Origin: Bacteroidia bacterium
Lineage (GTDB): Bacteria > Bacteroidota > Bacteroidia > B-17B0 > Aurantibacillaceae
DNA length: 59,733 nucleotides
Assembly (NCBI GenBank): GCA_021740825.1
Contig: JAIOZA010000018.1
Location: 1 to 59,733, forward strand
Direction of reading: 5' to 3'
Shown in pieces: positions 37,243 through 45,274 of this stretch. The notes beneath the pieces are model-generated. The model worked only from the letters and a program-made list of their open reading frames with translations, was not told where the DNA came from and did no database searches. Numbering within the stretch: the first letter of the stretch is position 1; every line of letters begins with the position of its first letter. Made by a program: the position numbers and the translations under genes.

Positions 37243-37275
37243 AAAAAAGGATTTCAATAATAGAAATCCTTTTTT
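37243..37275 (-). terminator. terminator of ndk
   Basis: A perfect 13-bp stem AAAAAAGGATTTC/GAAATCCTTTTTT (37243-37255 with 37263-37275), loop AATAATA, 20 bp after the ndk stop on the minus strand. Confidence 0.87.
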
Positions 37276-37295
37276 TGAACACGTATATTAAAAAA

Positions 37296-37715
37296 TTAAT
37301 GACGTTCTATTTGAGAAAAGAAGAAGTTTGCTTCAATATTAGCATTTTCATCGCTATCTGAACCGTGAACTGCATTTGCAGCAATCGATTTTGCAAATAA
37401 TTTACGAATTGTACCTTCGTCGGCTTTAGTAGGATCAGTAGCACCTATTAAAGTTCTGTATTCTGCAACTGCATTCTCTTTAGAAAGCACTGCTGCAACA
37501 ATTGGTCCGCTGCTCATGTAGCTAACTAGCTCTCCGTAAAAGGGACGCTCTTTGTGAACTTCATAAAATTTACCAGCTGTTTCAGCGCTCAATTTCATGT
37601 ATTTCATAGCTACAATTTTAAAACCTGCTTGGTTTATTTTCGCTAAAATTGGCCCGATATTGTTTGCTTCAACTGCATCTGGCTTAATCATTGTAAAAGT
37701 AATATTTCCTGACAT
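37296..37715 (-). CDS. ndk: nucleoside diphosphate kinase
   Basis: A 139-residue enzyme exchanging gamma-phosphates between nucleoside triphosphates and diphosphates through a phosphohistidine. [10 protein letters not shown] (6-15) and the active-site NAVHGSDS motif with His117 are intact, as are the [15 protein letters not shown] nucleotide-binding helix region and the R-x-LIGATDP segment. Length is standard. It is a single-gene unit with its own promoter pair and terminator. Confidence 0.98.
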   Translation of the reverse strand: MSGNITFTMIKPDAVEANNIGPILAKINQAGFKIVAMKYMKLSAETAGKFYEVHKERPFYGELVSYMSSGPIVAAVLSKENAVAEYRTLIGATDPTKADEGTIRKLFAKSIAANAVHGSDSDENANIEANFFFSQIERH

Positions 37716-37732
37716 TTTTTTTTTTTAGAGCG

Positions 37733-37762
37733 CAAAGATACAATTATTGTGTTAATAACAAA
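37733..37762 (-). promoter_or_regulatory. ndk promoter (Bacteroidota -33/-7 pair)
   Basis: On the minus strand TTTG (37762-37759) is followed after 18 bp by TATCTTTG (37740-37733), an exact match to the Bacteroidota -33/-7 consensus. The -7 box is 17 bp upstream of the ndk ATG. This is the clearest promoter in the window. Confidence 0.65.
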
Positions 37763-37820
37763 TTAACTTTTTTCATTAAAATGTATAATGGAAGACCATG
37801 CTCTTTAATAAAAAAAATAA

Positions 37821-38153
37821 TCAATTGCCATCTCCCATAATTTTAACCGTAATATTGTTCATATTTTCAGCTAACTTTAATTGGCATCCTAAACGAGATG
37901 TATCTGTAATGTTAGGTAACGTATCTAACATTGCATATTCATCATCTGATATATCGTTAAGTTTTTCAAATCCACTAATAACACTTACATGGCAAGTTGC
38001 GCATAGAGCCATACCACCACAAGTAGCTAAAATATCGTAATCGTTTCCTTTTAAAAATTCCATTAAACTTAGTCCCATGTCAGTAGGAGCAACTAAGTTG
38101 GTAACTGTATTATCTGAGTTCAGAATATTGATGTTTATGTCTGTCATATGCAT
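37821..38153 (-). CDS. 2Fe-2S ferredoxin (adrenodoxin type)
   Basis: A ferredoxin of about 110 residues. The ligand pattern is Cys-x5-Cys-x2-Cys (ATCGGMALCATC) plus a later Cys in RLGCQL, as in adrenodoxin/Isc-type vertebrate-like ferredoxins. The frame is open to 38177, but those first codons lie inside the terminator hairpin of the upstream reductase gene, so the ATG at 38153 (or 38147) is the real start. It follows a ferredoxin-NADP-reductase-like gene on the same strand, and the pair probably forms an NADPH-to-ferredoxin electron chain. No isc or suf genes are nearby. Confidence 0.92.
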   Translation of the reverse strand: MHMTDININILNSDNTVTNLVAPTDMGLSLMEFLKGNDYDILATCGGMALCATCHVSVISGFEKLNDISDDEYAMLDTLPNITDTSRLGCQLKLAENMNNITVKIMGDGN

Positions 38154-38161
38154 ACAAAAAT

Positions 38162-38192
38162 AAAAAATCCCTTTCATTAAAAGGGATTTTTT
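38162..38192 (-). terminator. terminator/attenuator between reductase and ferredoxin genes
   Basis: A perfect 12-bp stem AAAAAATCCCTT/AAGGGATTTTTT, loop TCATTAA, ending 9 bp before the ferredoxin ATG. It ends the reductase transcript and implies a separate or read-through supply for the ferredoxin. Confidence 0.82.
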
Positions 38193-38262
38193 AATAAATA
38201 TCTAAGCTATTTAAAGCAATCACTCTGATAACAAACAAAGTAAAAGCCATTAGAATTTATGT

Positions 38263-39273
38263 TTAAAATTCGTTTACACCCTGAACAGTTGTATACTTCA
38301 TAGTATATTTAATTCCGGGGTTCATATATTTGTATGCGCTATGGCTCATTAATGCAGCTTCATGGAAACCACATAAAATCAATTTCAATTTATTTTTATA
38401 GGTATTTATATCTCCAATTGCATAAACACCTTCAATATTTGTTGAATAGTCTTCAGTATTCACTTCAATAGCACTTTTATCAATATTTAATCCAAAATGT
38501 TCAATTGGTCCCAATTTAGGACTTAAACCAAATAATGGTATTAAATGGTCTGTTAAAATGGTTTGAGTTTCTTGCGTTTTTGCATGAACTACTGAAACCG
38601 ATTCTAATTTATGTGACCCAGCTACACTAGTTAAATTAGTATTTAACAATAGGTTTATTTTACCTTCATCTGCTAGCTTCATTACTTTATTAACGCTATC
38701 AGGAGCTCCTCTGAAAGATTCGCTTCTGTGAACCAGAGTTAACTCTGAACAAATATCACTTAAAAATATCGCCCAATCTAATGCGCTATCGCCACCACCT
38801 GCAATGACCATTTTTTGTCCCCGGTATTTTTCAGGATCTAAAATCATGTAATTGACTCCTTTTCCGTTTTCAAATTGAGTCAATCCAGCCACTTCAGGTT
38901 TGCGAGGTTCAAAACATCCTAAGCCACCTGCTATAACAACTACTTTGGCATGAATTTCAGTTCGCAAGTTTGTTGACAAAACAAAATCTCTATCACCTCG
39001 TTTTTCAAGTTTTTCAACCCGCTCTCCAAATGTATAACCTGGATGAAATGGTTCAGCTTGTTTAAGTAAATTATCTACTAATTCTTGTGCTAAAACACTA
39101 GGATACCCAGGAATGTCATAAATAGGTTTTTTTGGATAAATCTCGGATAATTGACCTCCAGCTTGGGGTAAATAATCAACTAAATGACAACGCATTTTTA
39201 ATAATCCCGCTTCAAAAATGGCAAACAAGCCAACTGGACCGGCGCCTATAATAACTATATCGGTTGAAATCAT
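38263..39273 (-). CDS. ferredoxin-NADP reductase, thioredoxin-reductase-like type
   Basis: A 336-residue FAD/NAD(P)H-binding protein with the thioredoxin-reductase fold. The FAD dinucleotide motif IVIIGAGPVGLFA (6-18) is followed by PQAGGQLSEIYPKKPIYDIPGYP. The NADPH motif is MVIAGGGDSALDWA, and VYAIGDINTY is the second FAD motif. There is no redox CxxC, which excludes thioredoxin reductase and fits the bacterial type-2 ferredoxin-NADP reductases (YumC-like), with a C-terminal extension after GFHEAALMSHSAYKY. The neighbouring ferredoxin gene supports the assignment. Confidence 0.93.
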   Translation of the reverse strand: MISTDIVIIGAGPVGLFAIFEAGLLKMRCHLVDYLPQAGGQLSEIYPKKPIYDIPGYPSVLAQELVDNLLKQAEPFHPGYTFGERVEKLEKRGDRDFVLSTNLRTEIHAKVVVIAGGLGCFEPRKPEVAGLTQFENGKGVNYMILDPEKYRGQKMVIAGGGDSALDWAIFLSDICSELTLVHRSESFRGAPDSVNKVMKLADEGKINLLLNTNLTSVAGSHKLESVSVVHAKTQETQTILTDHLIPLFGLSPKLGPIEHFGLNIDKSAIEVNTEDYSTNIEGVYAIGDINTYKNKLKLILCGFHEAALMSHSAYKYMNPGIKYTMKYTTVQGVNEF

Positions 39274-39296
39274 TTTTTTGTATCAAAATTAGTTTG

Positions 39297-39304
39297 CAAA
39301 AGTA
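39297..39304 (-). promoter_or_regulatory. candidate -7 box of the ferredoxin reductase gene
   Basis: CAAAAGTA on the plus strand reads TACTTTTG on the minus strand, an exact TAnnTTTG, 23 bp upstream of the ATG. A TTTG at 39323-39320 is 15 bp further upstream, slightly short of the usual spacing. Confidence 0.45.
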
Positions 39305-39337
39305 ATCATTACAACAATACAAAACATCAATAGTTTA

Positions 39338-39925
39338 TTAACTAATTACCTCAGGCTGAGATTTACAAAATGACATTAAATCATCAAAAAAAATAAAAAA
39401 TTCCTGCTCAATTTCTTCGTAATCATTTTGCAATATTGGCAACGCTAATTGCAGTTCAAACCGATTTCTAATTCTATGGCTTAAATGAGTTAAAACAGTT
39501 TCAATGCCTCCTAAAGAAGAATAATGGAATAAAACATTCCGTTCAGTCATATAGTTATAAAAGCGTTTTGCGGGTTCGGGTAAATAATTATGATTATTTT
39601 TTATTAAATCATAAATATTATCGGCATACTGCTGAAGTGAGAGATTAGAGTAGAGACTAAAATTTTTAGCTAAAAAATGATCATAAAAAATGTCTGTTAG
39701 TACACCGCTGTATTTATCAAAGTCCTTTCTAAAACGATATTTGCTAGTTAAGAAAATGGGATGAGTGTCAGTAAATACATCAATCTTGCGGTGCAATGTT
39801 ATGCCTTTAATAATATTTGGAGTTAAACCTTCAAAGCGGTTTCCTTGAATTGAATCAGCTATAAAATTACCAATAATTAAATCAGTATTTTGATAAGATA
39901 AAAATGAATGAGCAAGATAATTCAA
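39338..39925 (-). CDS. acpH: acyl carrier protein phosphodiesterase (AcpH, DUF479)
   Basis: A 195-residue HD-type protein resembling AcpH, which removes the phosphopantetheine arm from holo-ACP. Signatures are MNYLAHSFLS at the start, IIGNFIADSIQGN, GITLHRKIDVFTDTHP (metal-binding His and Asp), and SGVLTDIFYDHFLAKNF. These conserved His/Asp residues are intact and the length is normal. Divergent from the secreted TonB_C gene at 39994. The role is inferred from the family. Confidence 0.88.
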   Translation of the reverse strand: MNYLAHSFLSYQNTDLIIGNFIADSIQGNRFEGLTPNIIKGITLHRKIDVFTDTHPIFLTSKYRFRKDFDKYSGVLTDIFYDHFLAKNFSLYSNLSLQQYADNIYDLIKNNHNYLPEPAKRFYNYMTERNVLFHYSSLGGIETVLTHLSHRIRNRFELQLALPILQNDYEEIEQEFFIFFDDLMSFCKSQPEVIS

Positions 39926-39993
39926 ACAGTAAATAATTATGATAAAATATTATAAAATCGTAAATTTACACAAGTATTTAAATTATTAATGAC

Positions 39994-40614
39994 ATGAATC
40001 GATATATATTAATAGTTATTGTTGCCTTGTTTAATCTAAATAGCGGCTTCGCTCAATTAGTAATTGGAGATACAACAAAATCATCAACTATTTTACCACC
40101 TGTTTTACATGTAAAAAAATCGCATACACTTAAACGTAAGAAAAGTAAAAAAGAAAAAGTAGTTAAAACCGAAACAAAAACAAAAGACCACACAAATAAA
40201 GTTGCTAAAGTAGATGTTGTAAGTAGAACAAAGACCGCAGAAAATCCAAAAGTTAAGAAAAAAGAAAAGGAACCCGAAGGGGTTGCAAAAACAAATACAG
40301 TAGCTGTAGTTTTACCTGAATCATGCGCGCCCACTTTTAAAGGTGGAAAAAAGGCAATGACAGGTTTTATTAATCAAAATTTAATTTACCCAAATAATGC
40401 TGATAAAAATGGAATTAAAGGTACTGTGGATTTCAGTTGTATTGTTACAAAAGATGGAAAATTGAAAGATATTAAGATGATAAAAGCTTTGGGATTTGGC
40501 TGTAATGAGGAAGCATTGCGATTAGTTAAATTAATGCCCGATTGGGATCCAGGCAGAGCTAATAATCAAGCAGTGGATATGCCAGCTGTGTTTTCAATAA
40601 CTTTTAAAAATTAA
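39994..40614 (+). CDS. secreted protein with TonB C-terminal domain and Lys-rich linker
   Basis: A 206-residue protein. The N-terminus (1-21, ending in SGFAQ) looks like a cleavable signal peptide rather than the uncleaved anchor of a true TonB. A strongly basic Lys/Thr-rich linker (about 40-95) follows, then a TonB_C domain (about 110-206: GGKKAMTGFINQNLIYP, GTVDFSCIVTKDGKLKDI, GCNEEALRLVKLMPDWDPG). It would normally be labelled an energy transducer, but without an anchor or ExbB/ExbD nearby that role is doubtful; it may be periplasmic or surface-associated. Its TAA overlaps the rsmE ATG by one base, so the genes are translationally coupled. Confidence 0.85.
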   Translation: MNRYILIVIVALFNLNSGFAQLVIGDTTKSSTILPPVLHVKKSHTLKRKKSKKEKVVKTETKTKDHTNKVAKVDVVSRTKTAENPKVKKKEKEPEGVAKTNTVAVVLPESCAPTFKGGKKAMTGFINQNLIYPNNADKNGIKGTVDFSCIVTKDGKLKDIKMIKALGFGCNEEALRLVKLMPDWDPGRANNQAVDMPAVFSITFKN

Positions 40615-41312
40615 TGAATACCTTTTTCGGAATAATCCAAAATAATGTTGCTATTTTAAATGAGGATGAATCTTTGCACTGTGTAAAGGTTTTGCGCCAT
40701 AAAGTAGGCGATATTATTCAGGTAATTGATGGAAAGGGAACCCGTGCAATTGGGAAAATTGAAGCGGCGCACGCTAAACAATGCGCAGTATCATTATCTG
40801 AAAAAGAAGTTGTAAAACAATCGAGAAAATATAAATTACATATTGCCATTGCTCCGACAAAAAATATTGAACGCATTGAATGGTTTGTTGAAAAAGCGGT
40901 TGAAATTGGTATTGATGAGATATCATTTATTAAATGTAAAAACTCCGAAAGAACGGTTATAAAAGATGATCGATTAAAAAAAGTGGCAGAAGCTGCGGTA
41001 AAACAAAGTCAGCAAGCTTATATTCCAAAAATAAATCCTTTAATTGATTTTAAAGAATTTATAAAAAAGAATATTTCCGATGTAAAACTAATAGCTCACT
41101 GCGAAAAGGAATCGAAACATCATATTAAGCAATTTATTACTACCACTAAAACATTTACCGTTTTAATTGGTCCTGAGGGCGATTTTACAAAAGATGAAAT
41201 TGAATTAGCGCTTTCATTAAATTATGCCCCAGTGGCATTAGGAGAAAATCGTTTAAGAACAGAAACAGCTGGTTTGTTTGCATGCGGAGCTTTTGCATCA
41301 ATAAATTCTTAA
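40614..41312 (+). CDS. rsmE: 16S rRNA (uracil(1498)-N(3))-methyltransferase
   Basis: A 232-residue SPOUT-class RNA methyltransferase modifying U1498 of 16S rRNA. An N-terminal PUA-like domain (HCVKVLRHKVGDIIQVIDGKG) is followed by the knotted catalytic domain with IGPEGDFTKDEIELAL and LGENRLRTETAG, both diagnostic of RsmE. Also present is the KNIERIEWFVEKAVEIGIDEI segment. The start overlaps the preceding stop by one base (TAATG). Confidence 0.96.
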   Translation: MNTFFGIIQNNVAILNEDESLHCVKVLRHKVGDIIQVIDGKGTRAIGKIEAAHAKQCAVSLSEKEVVKQSRKYKLHIAIAPTKNIERIEWFVEKAVEIGIDEISFIKCKNSERTVIKDDRLKKVAEAAVKQSQQAYIPKINPLIDFKEFIKKNISDVKLIAHCEKESKHHIKQFITTTKTFTVLIGPEGDFTKDEIELALSLNYAPVALGENRLRTETAGLFACGAFASINS

Positions 41313-41370
41313 CAAACGTTAATTCACACAATAAAATTTAAGGTACAGCGTATCTTTAAAAAAGAGTATT

Positions 41371-42927
41371 ATGGAAAAAATAACAATCCTTTGGGCAGAT
41401 GATGAAATAGATTTATTGAAGCCACATATATTATTTTTAAATAGTAAAGGTTACGAGATTATTACCGCCTTAAGCGGAGATGAAGCAATTGATCTAGTTA
41501 AAGAAAACAATACTCTTTCTGCTGTTTTATTAGATGAAAATATGCCTGGTATCTCTGGTTTAGAAGCTTTAACTAAAATTAAGCAGTTAAAAACTGATTT
41601 ACCAGTTATTATGATTACTAAAAGCGAGGAAGAATACATTATGGAAGATGCAATTGGTAGTAAAATTGCCGATTATTTGATTAAACCTGTAAATCCAAAT
41701 CAAATTTTATTATCATTAAAAAAAGCACTTGATAACAAACGTTTAGTTTCTGAAAAAACAAACACAGAGTATCGTAAAGAATTTAGAGAAATTGGAATGA
41801 CCTTGTCTGACAATTTAAATTGGCAAGAGTGGCAGGAAGTTTTTAAAAAAATTGTGTATTGGGAATTAGAAATTGACCAAAACCAAGATAAAGGAATGCT
41901 TGAAGTTTTGAAAATGCAAAAAGCAGATGCTAATTTACAATTCTTTAAATTTATTGAAAAAAAATATGTGAATTGGTTAAACGGTTCAGATAATAATGCA
42001 CCAACCATGAGTCATACATTATTGAAAAATAAATTTTTTGGTAATTTAGATTCTAATCCTTGTACATTTTTATTAGTTATTGACAATCTGCGTTACGATC
42101 AATGGAAAATGATACAACCTATTGTTCAGGATTATTTTAAAGTGGATAGCGAGGAATTATTTTTTAGCATTCTGCCATCTGCAACTCAGTATGCACGTAA
42201 CGCTATATTTTCAGGTCTTTTACCAAGTGAAATGGAAAAACGTCATCCTGATTGGTGGAAAAATGATGAAGATGAAGGAGGCAAAAATATGCATGAGGAA
42301 GATTTTTTAAATGCACAGTTAAAGCGTTTAGGTAAGGATGTAAAAATGAGTTATAACAAAATAACCAATTTTGCTGCTGGAAAAAAACTTTCCGAAAACA
42401 TGAGTAATTTAATGAATAATAAGCTCAATGTAATCGTTTATAATTTTGTAGATATGTTAAGCCATTCTCGTACTGAGTCTGAAATGATTAGAGAGTTAGC
42501 GGATGATGAACCAGCATATAGAAGTTTAACGGTGTCCTGGTTTGAGCATTCTCCTTTGTTGGAAATGATTAAGTTTATTGCAGCTAAAAAATGTAAATTG
42601 GTAATTACAACTGACCATGGAACAGTTCATGTAAAGGAGCCTACAAAAGTAGTTGGTGATAAAAGTGTAAATACAAATTTACGCTATAAGCAGGGTAGGG
42701 CATTAGATTATAATGCAAAGGAAGTATTTGAAATTAAAAATCCAGCTGACGCTTTTTTACCAAAGCAAAATGTAAGTACCAGATATATTTTTGCGAGAGA
42801 AGATAAGTTTTTTGCTTATCCAAATAATTTTAACCATTATGTGCAATATTACAAAAATACATTCCAACATGGTGGTGTGAGTTTAGAGGAATTGATTATA
42901 CCTTATATTACTTTGACAGCTAAGTAA
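41371..42927 (+). CDS. porX: PorX-like T9SS response regulator with PglZ phosphodiesterase domain
   Basis: A 518-residue two-domain regulator. The receiver domain (1-120) has acidic Asp10/Asp11, phosphoacceptor Asp55 in LLDENMPG and Lys105 in LIKPVNP. The C-terminal half is an alkaline-phosphatase-like PglZ domain with FLLVIDNLRYDQWK (Asp238), ILPSATQYARNAIFSG (Thr272, the nucleophile position in known PorX) and TDHGTVHV. PorX with the PorY kinase and SigP controls T9SS genes. It has no DNA-binding domain. No histidine kinase lies beside it. A TATCTTTA near-consensus -7 box sits at 41351-41358, 13 bp upstream of the ATG. Confidence 0.95.
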   Translation: MEKITILWADDEIDLLKPHILFLNSKGYEIITALSGDEAIDLVKENNTLSAVLLDENMPGISGLEALTKIKQLKTDLPVIMITKSEEEYIMEDAIGSKIADYLIKPVNPNQILLSLKKALDNKRLVSEKTNTEYRKEFREIGMTLSDNLNWQEWQEVFKKIVYWELEIDQNQDKGMLEVLKMQKADANLQFFKFIEKKYVNWLNGSDNNAPTMSHTLLKNKFFGNLDSNPCTFLLVIDNLRYDQWKMIQPIVQDYFKVDSEELFFSILPSATQYARNAIFSGLLPSEMEKRHPDWWKNDEDEGGKNMHEEDFLNAQLKRLGKDVKMSYNKITNFAAGKKLSENMSNLMNNKLNVIVYNFVDMLSHSRTESEMIRELADDEPAYRSLTVSWFEHSPLLEMIKFIAAKKCKLVITTDHGTVHVKEPTKVVGDKSVNTNLRYKQGRALDYNAKEVFEIKNPADAFLPKQNVSTRYIFAREDKFFAYPNNFNHYVQYYKNTFQHGGVSLEELIIPYITLTAK

Positions 42928-42947
42928 TATCTCATTTTTTTTAATTA

Positions 42948-43901
42948 CTAAGTAATCTTTCTTGCTACAACAATCATTTCCTCGCCAATATTGAGCATTT
43001 CCAAAGTTTTATAAATTACGTTATGTATTTTCATATATAACTTTAATTTCCACATAGGCTTTTTTGTAAATGTATTAAAATACTGTTGACGTTCGGATGC
43101 TTTAATTGTGCTATTTGCCTCTTGCTGAGTTTGTTTTTTTTGACCACGCAACCTTTTTAATAAAGGAAGGATTGTATACATTATAAATAATTTGATTTCA
43201 AACGAAGACTTTATAGTTTCAACTTTATAACCATGCTTTTTTAGTAGTTGAGTAATCGTTTTTTTACCAAAGTAATTTACATGGTCTAATCCCATCATTT
43301 TCCAATTATCTTTATGCTTTTTAGCAAAATAAGAATCAATTTGAGGAACTTGTATTACTATAATTCCATTTTTTGAAGTAATTCTAGCGCATTTAGCAAT
43401 AACATCATCGGCTTTATCTATGTGTTCCAAAACATCCCACATGGTAACAATGTCAAATGTTTTATCTTCATTCATATCAAAGAAATCAATATGATCAACA
43501 GGCAATTTTAAATCATTTTTAGAGTAGAGGTAGGGTTGTTCGGATATTTCAATTCCGTATACCTGATAACCTAACATTTGCCCAGTAAGCATAAAATGTC
43601 CCCAGCCTGCTCCTAAATCAAATAATGAACCACTTGATTTATATTTCTTTATCAATTCGTAGCGAATTTTGTGTCGTTCAATTTTAACCCAATTGTTTCC
43701 ATTACGAACGGCATTTGCTACATTTTCATCCTTATAATTTTCATAAGAAATTTTTTTTCTAAAGTAGGGGGGAATGAACGTAAAAGAACAATCTTTACAC
43801 TCAACTACTGAAAATTTTTCTTTTTCATAATTTATTTTAAACCGCTCTTCGCTTATATTTCCGCAGACGCAGCATGTAATATCTTCAAATATATTTGTCA
43901 T
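42948..43901 (-). CDS. class I SAM-dependent methyltransferase with N-terminal zinc-binding cysteines
   Basis: A 317-residue methyltransferase. CCVCGN (10-15) and ECKDCS form a zinc-ribbon-like module at the N-terminus. The SAM-binding motif I is SLFDLGAGWGHFML (about 91-104), motif II/III is FDIVTMWDVLEHI, and GIIVIQVPQIDSY follows. This arrangement (Methyltransf_23 type) is frequent among enzymes acting on sugars or lipid-linked glycans, but the substrate is not visible. It lies 6 bp downstream of the gene for a coiled-coil envelope protein and is likely cotranscribed with it. Confidence 0.86.
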   Translation of the reverse strand: MTNIFEDITCCVCGNISEERFKINYEKEKFSVVECKDCSFTFIPPYFRKKISYENYKDENVANAVRNGNNWVKIERHKIRYELIKKYKSSGSLFDLGAGWGHFMLTGQMLGYQVYGIEISEQPYLYSKNDLKLPVDHIDFFDMNEDKTFDIVTMWDVLEHIDKADDVIAKCARITSKNGIIVIQVPQIDSYFAKKHKDNWKMMGLDHVNYFGKKTITQLLKKHGYKVETIKSSFEIKLFIMYTILPLLKRLRGQKKQTQQEANSTIKASERQQYFNTFTKKPMWKLKLYMKIHNVIYKTLEMLNIGEEMIVVARKIT

Positions 43902-43907
43902 AATAAC

Positions 43908-45203
43908 TTAAGGATTAGTTTCTTGTTCAAAAGTAGATTCTGTTATGGCTTTAGAATCTCTAAAATAAGAAATTCCTCCCCAACTAAAACTTTTCTTTTG
44001 ATAAACATACGCATAATCACTTTTAACAACAACTCGTTGTAAAATAACTACACCTTTACCAACAATTGTTTCCTCTGTAACTCCTGGTGAATATTTATCG
44101 CGTAATAATTTTTGTTTAAAATCAATATTTGCTGCCGTGGCATAATCAGATTTTAGTATTTTTTCAATATCAGCCAAGCGACCCTTTGAATATAAATCAC
44201 CAGCTTTTACAATTAAAGCGTCTTCGTATGCGGTTCTAGCTTCTTGATATTTTTTTGCTAAAAAAAGTGCATCAGCTTTTTCCTTAGCAACTTTATATTG
44301 ATCTAAAACTAGGGGTTGAAGTATATTTTTTTCTGCTTTTTCATTAATATTATCAATAGAAGATTTACTTGCTGAATTTTCTTTTTTTGCATTTTCAGTA
44401 GTTACTTTATTAGTGACCTCGATTTTTTCAGGAGATAATTTCTCTAGATTTGCTTTATTGTTAGCAGTTTCCTTTTTAACTTCTTCGGTTAATTTATCTG
44501 CTTCGCTTTTTTTATTTAATGCATCCTGTTCTTTTATAATAACATCAATTTGAAGTAATTGATTTTTCGGATAAAGTTCGGTTGGTTTAACCTTGATAGC
44601 TTCATTATAACTTGTTTTTGCAGTTATCCAATCTTTTTTTTTAAATGCTTTATCAGCACTTTTTATAGCTGACAAATAATTCACTTCTATTTCTTTTTGT
44701 CCTTTAATAGCAGCTAACTCAAGCTGTTTTAGTTTTTTCAATGCACCTAACATTTGATTACTATATGTTTCATCATAATCAAAATTATCGCTTTTTGGAT
44801 TGTATGAAACTTTTACTAAGGCTTGATTTAAAATTGAATAATCAATATCTGGCAATGGCTCAAATAAACTAATAGACTCTATATTAAATCCTGCAAAATC
44901 ATCGTTAGATTTATCAGCAGGAACGCCTTTGGTTGAAACTTCCAATTTTTTAGTGCAATGACCAATTTTTGTAACTATGATTGTAAAATCTCCATCAGCT
45001 GGAATTTTAAATTTAAAAACTCCATCTTCGGATGTTATGGCTTGTGCTATTTGCTTAGCACCTTTCATCAATGTAGCTGTAGCACCAGCCAATTTTTTTT
45101 CTGATTTTTCAATTGTACTTGAAAACGGCAACGTCCAATTTTGTGAAAAGGATTGAATTGAAAAAAAAACAAAAACGAATAGTATTAATATGTTATACTT
45201 CAT
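43908..45203 (-). CDS. secreted protein with carboxypeptidase-regulatory-like domain and TPR/coiled-coil-type repeats
   Basis: A 431-residue exported protein. The signal peptide (1-21) ends in SFSQ. Residues about 36-92 (GATATLMKGAKQIAQA, DGVFKFKIPADGDFTIIVTKIGH) form a small beta-sandwich of the carboxypeptidase regulatory type. Two helical repeats of the form A-x-KKDWxTAKTSYNEAIKVKPTELYPKNQL and A-x-KYQEARTAYEDALIVKAGDLYSKGRL resemble TPR-like units, separated by a charged helical stretch rich in Lys, Glu and Asn. I do not know a function. This architecture is common in Bacteroidota gliding and T9SS-associated loci, but the immediate neighbours are a methyltransferase and a divergent oxidoreductase. 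Confidence 0.75.
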   Translation of the reverse strand: MKYNILILFVFVFFSIQSFSQNWTLPFSSTIEKSEKKLAGATATLMKGAKQIAQAITSEDGVFKFKIPADGDFTIIVTKIGHCTKKLEVSTKGVPADKSNDDFAGFNIESISLFEPLPDIDYSILNQALVKVSYNPKSDNFDYDETYSNQMLGALKKLKQLELAAIKGQKEIEVNYLSAIKSADKAFKKKDWITAKTSYNEAIKVKPTELYPKNQLLQIDVIIKEQDALNKKSEADKLTEEVKKETANNKANLEKLSPEKIEVTNKVTTENAKKENSASKSSIDNINEKAEKNILQPLVLDQYKVAKEKADALFLAKKYQEARTAYEDALIVKAGDLYSKGRLADIEKILKSDYATAANIDFKQKLLRDKYSPGVTEETIVGKGVVILQRVVVKSDYAYVYQKKSFSWGGISYFRDSKAITESTFEQETNP

Positions 45204-45217
45204 AAGCTACAAAACAG

Positions 45218-45246
45218 TATTTTTGCTCAGTGATTAAAAGTAATCA
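45218..45246 (+). promoter_or_regulatory. candidate -7 box and adjacent palindrome in divergent region
   Basis: TATTTTTG (45218-45225) is an exact TAnnTTTG match, 49 bp upstream of the oxidoreductase ATG. Just downstream TGATTA-AAAG-TAATCA (45231-45246) is a perfect inverted repeat that could bind a repressor. Confidence 0.38.
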
Positions 45247-45274
45247 TTAATGTATAAAATTAGTAACAAAATAT

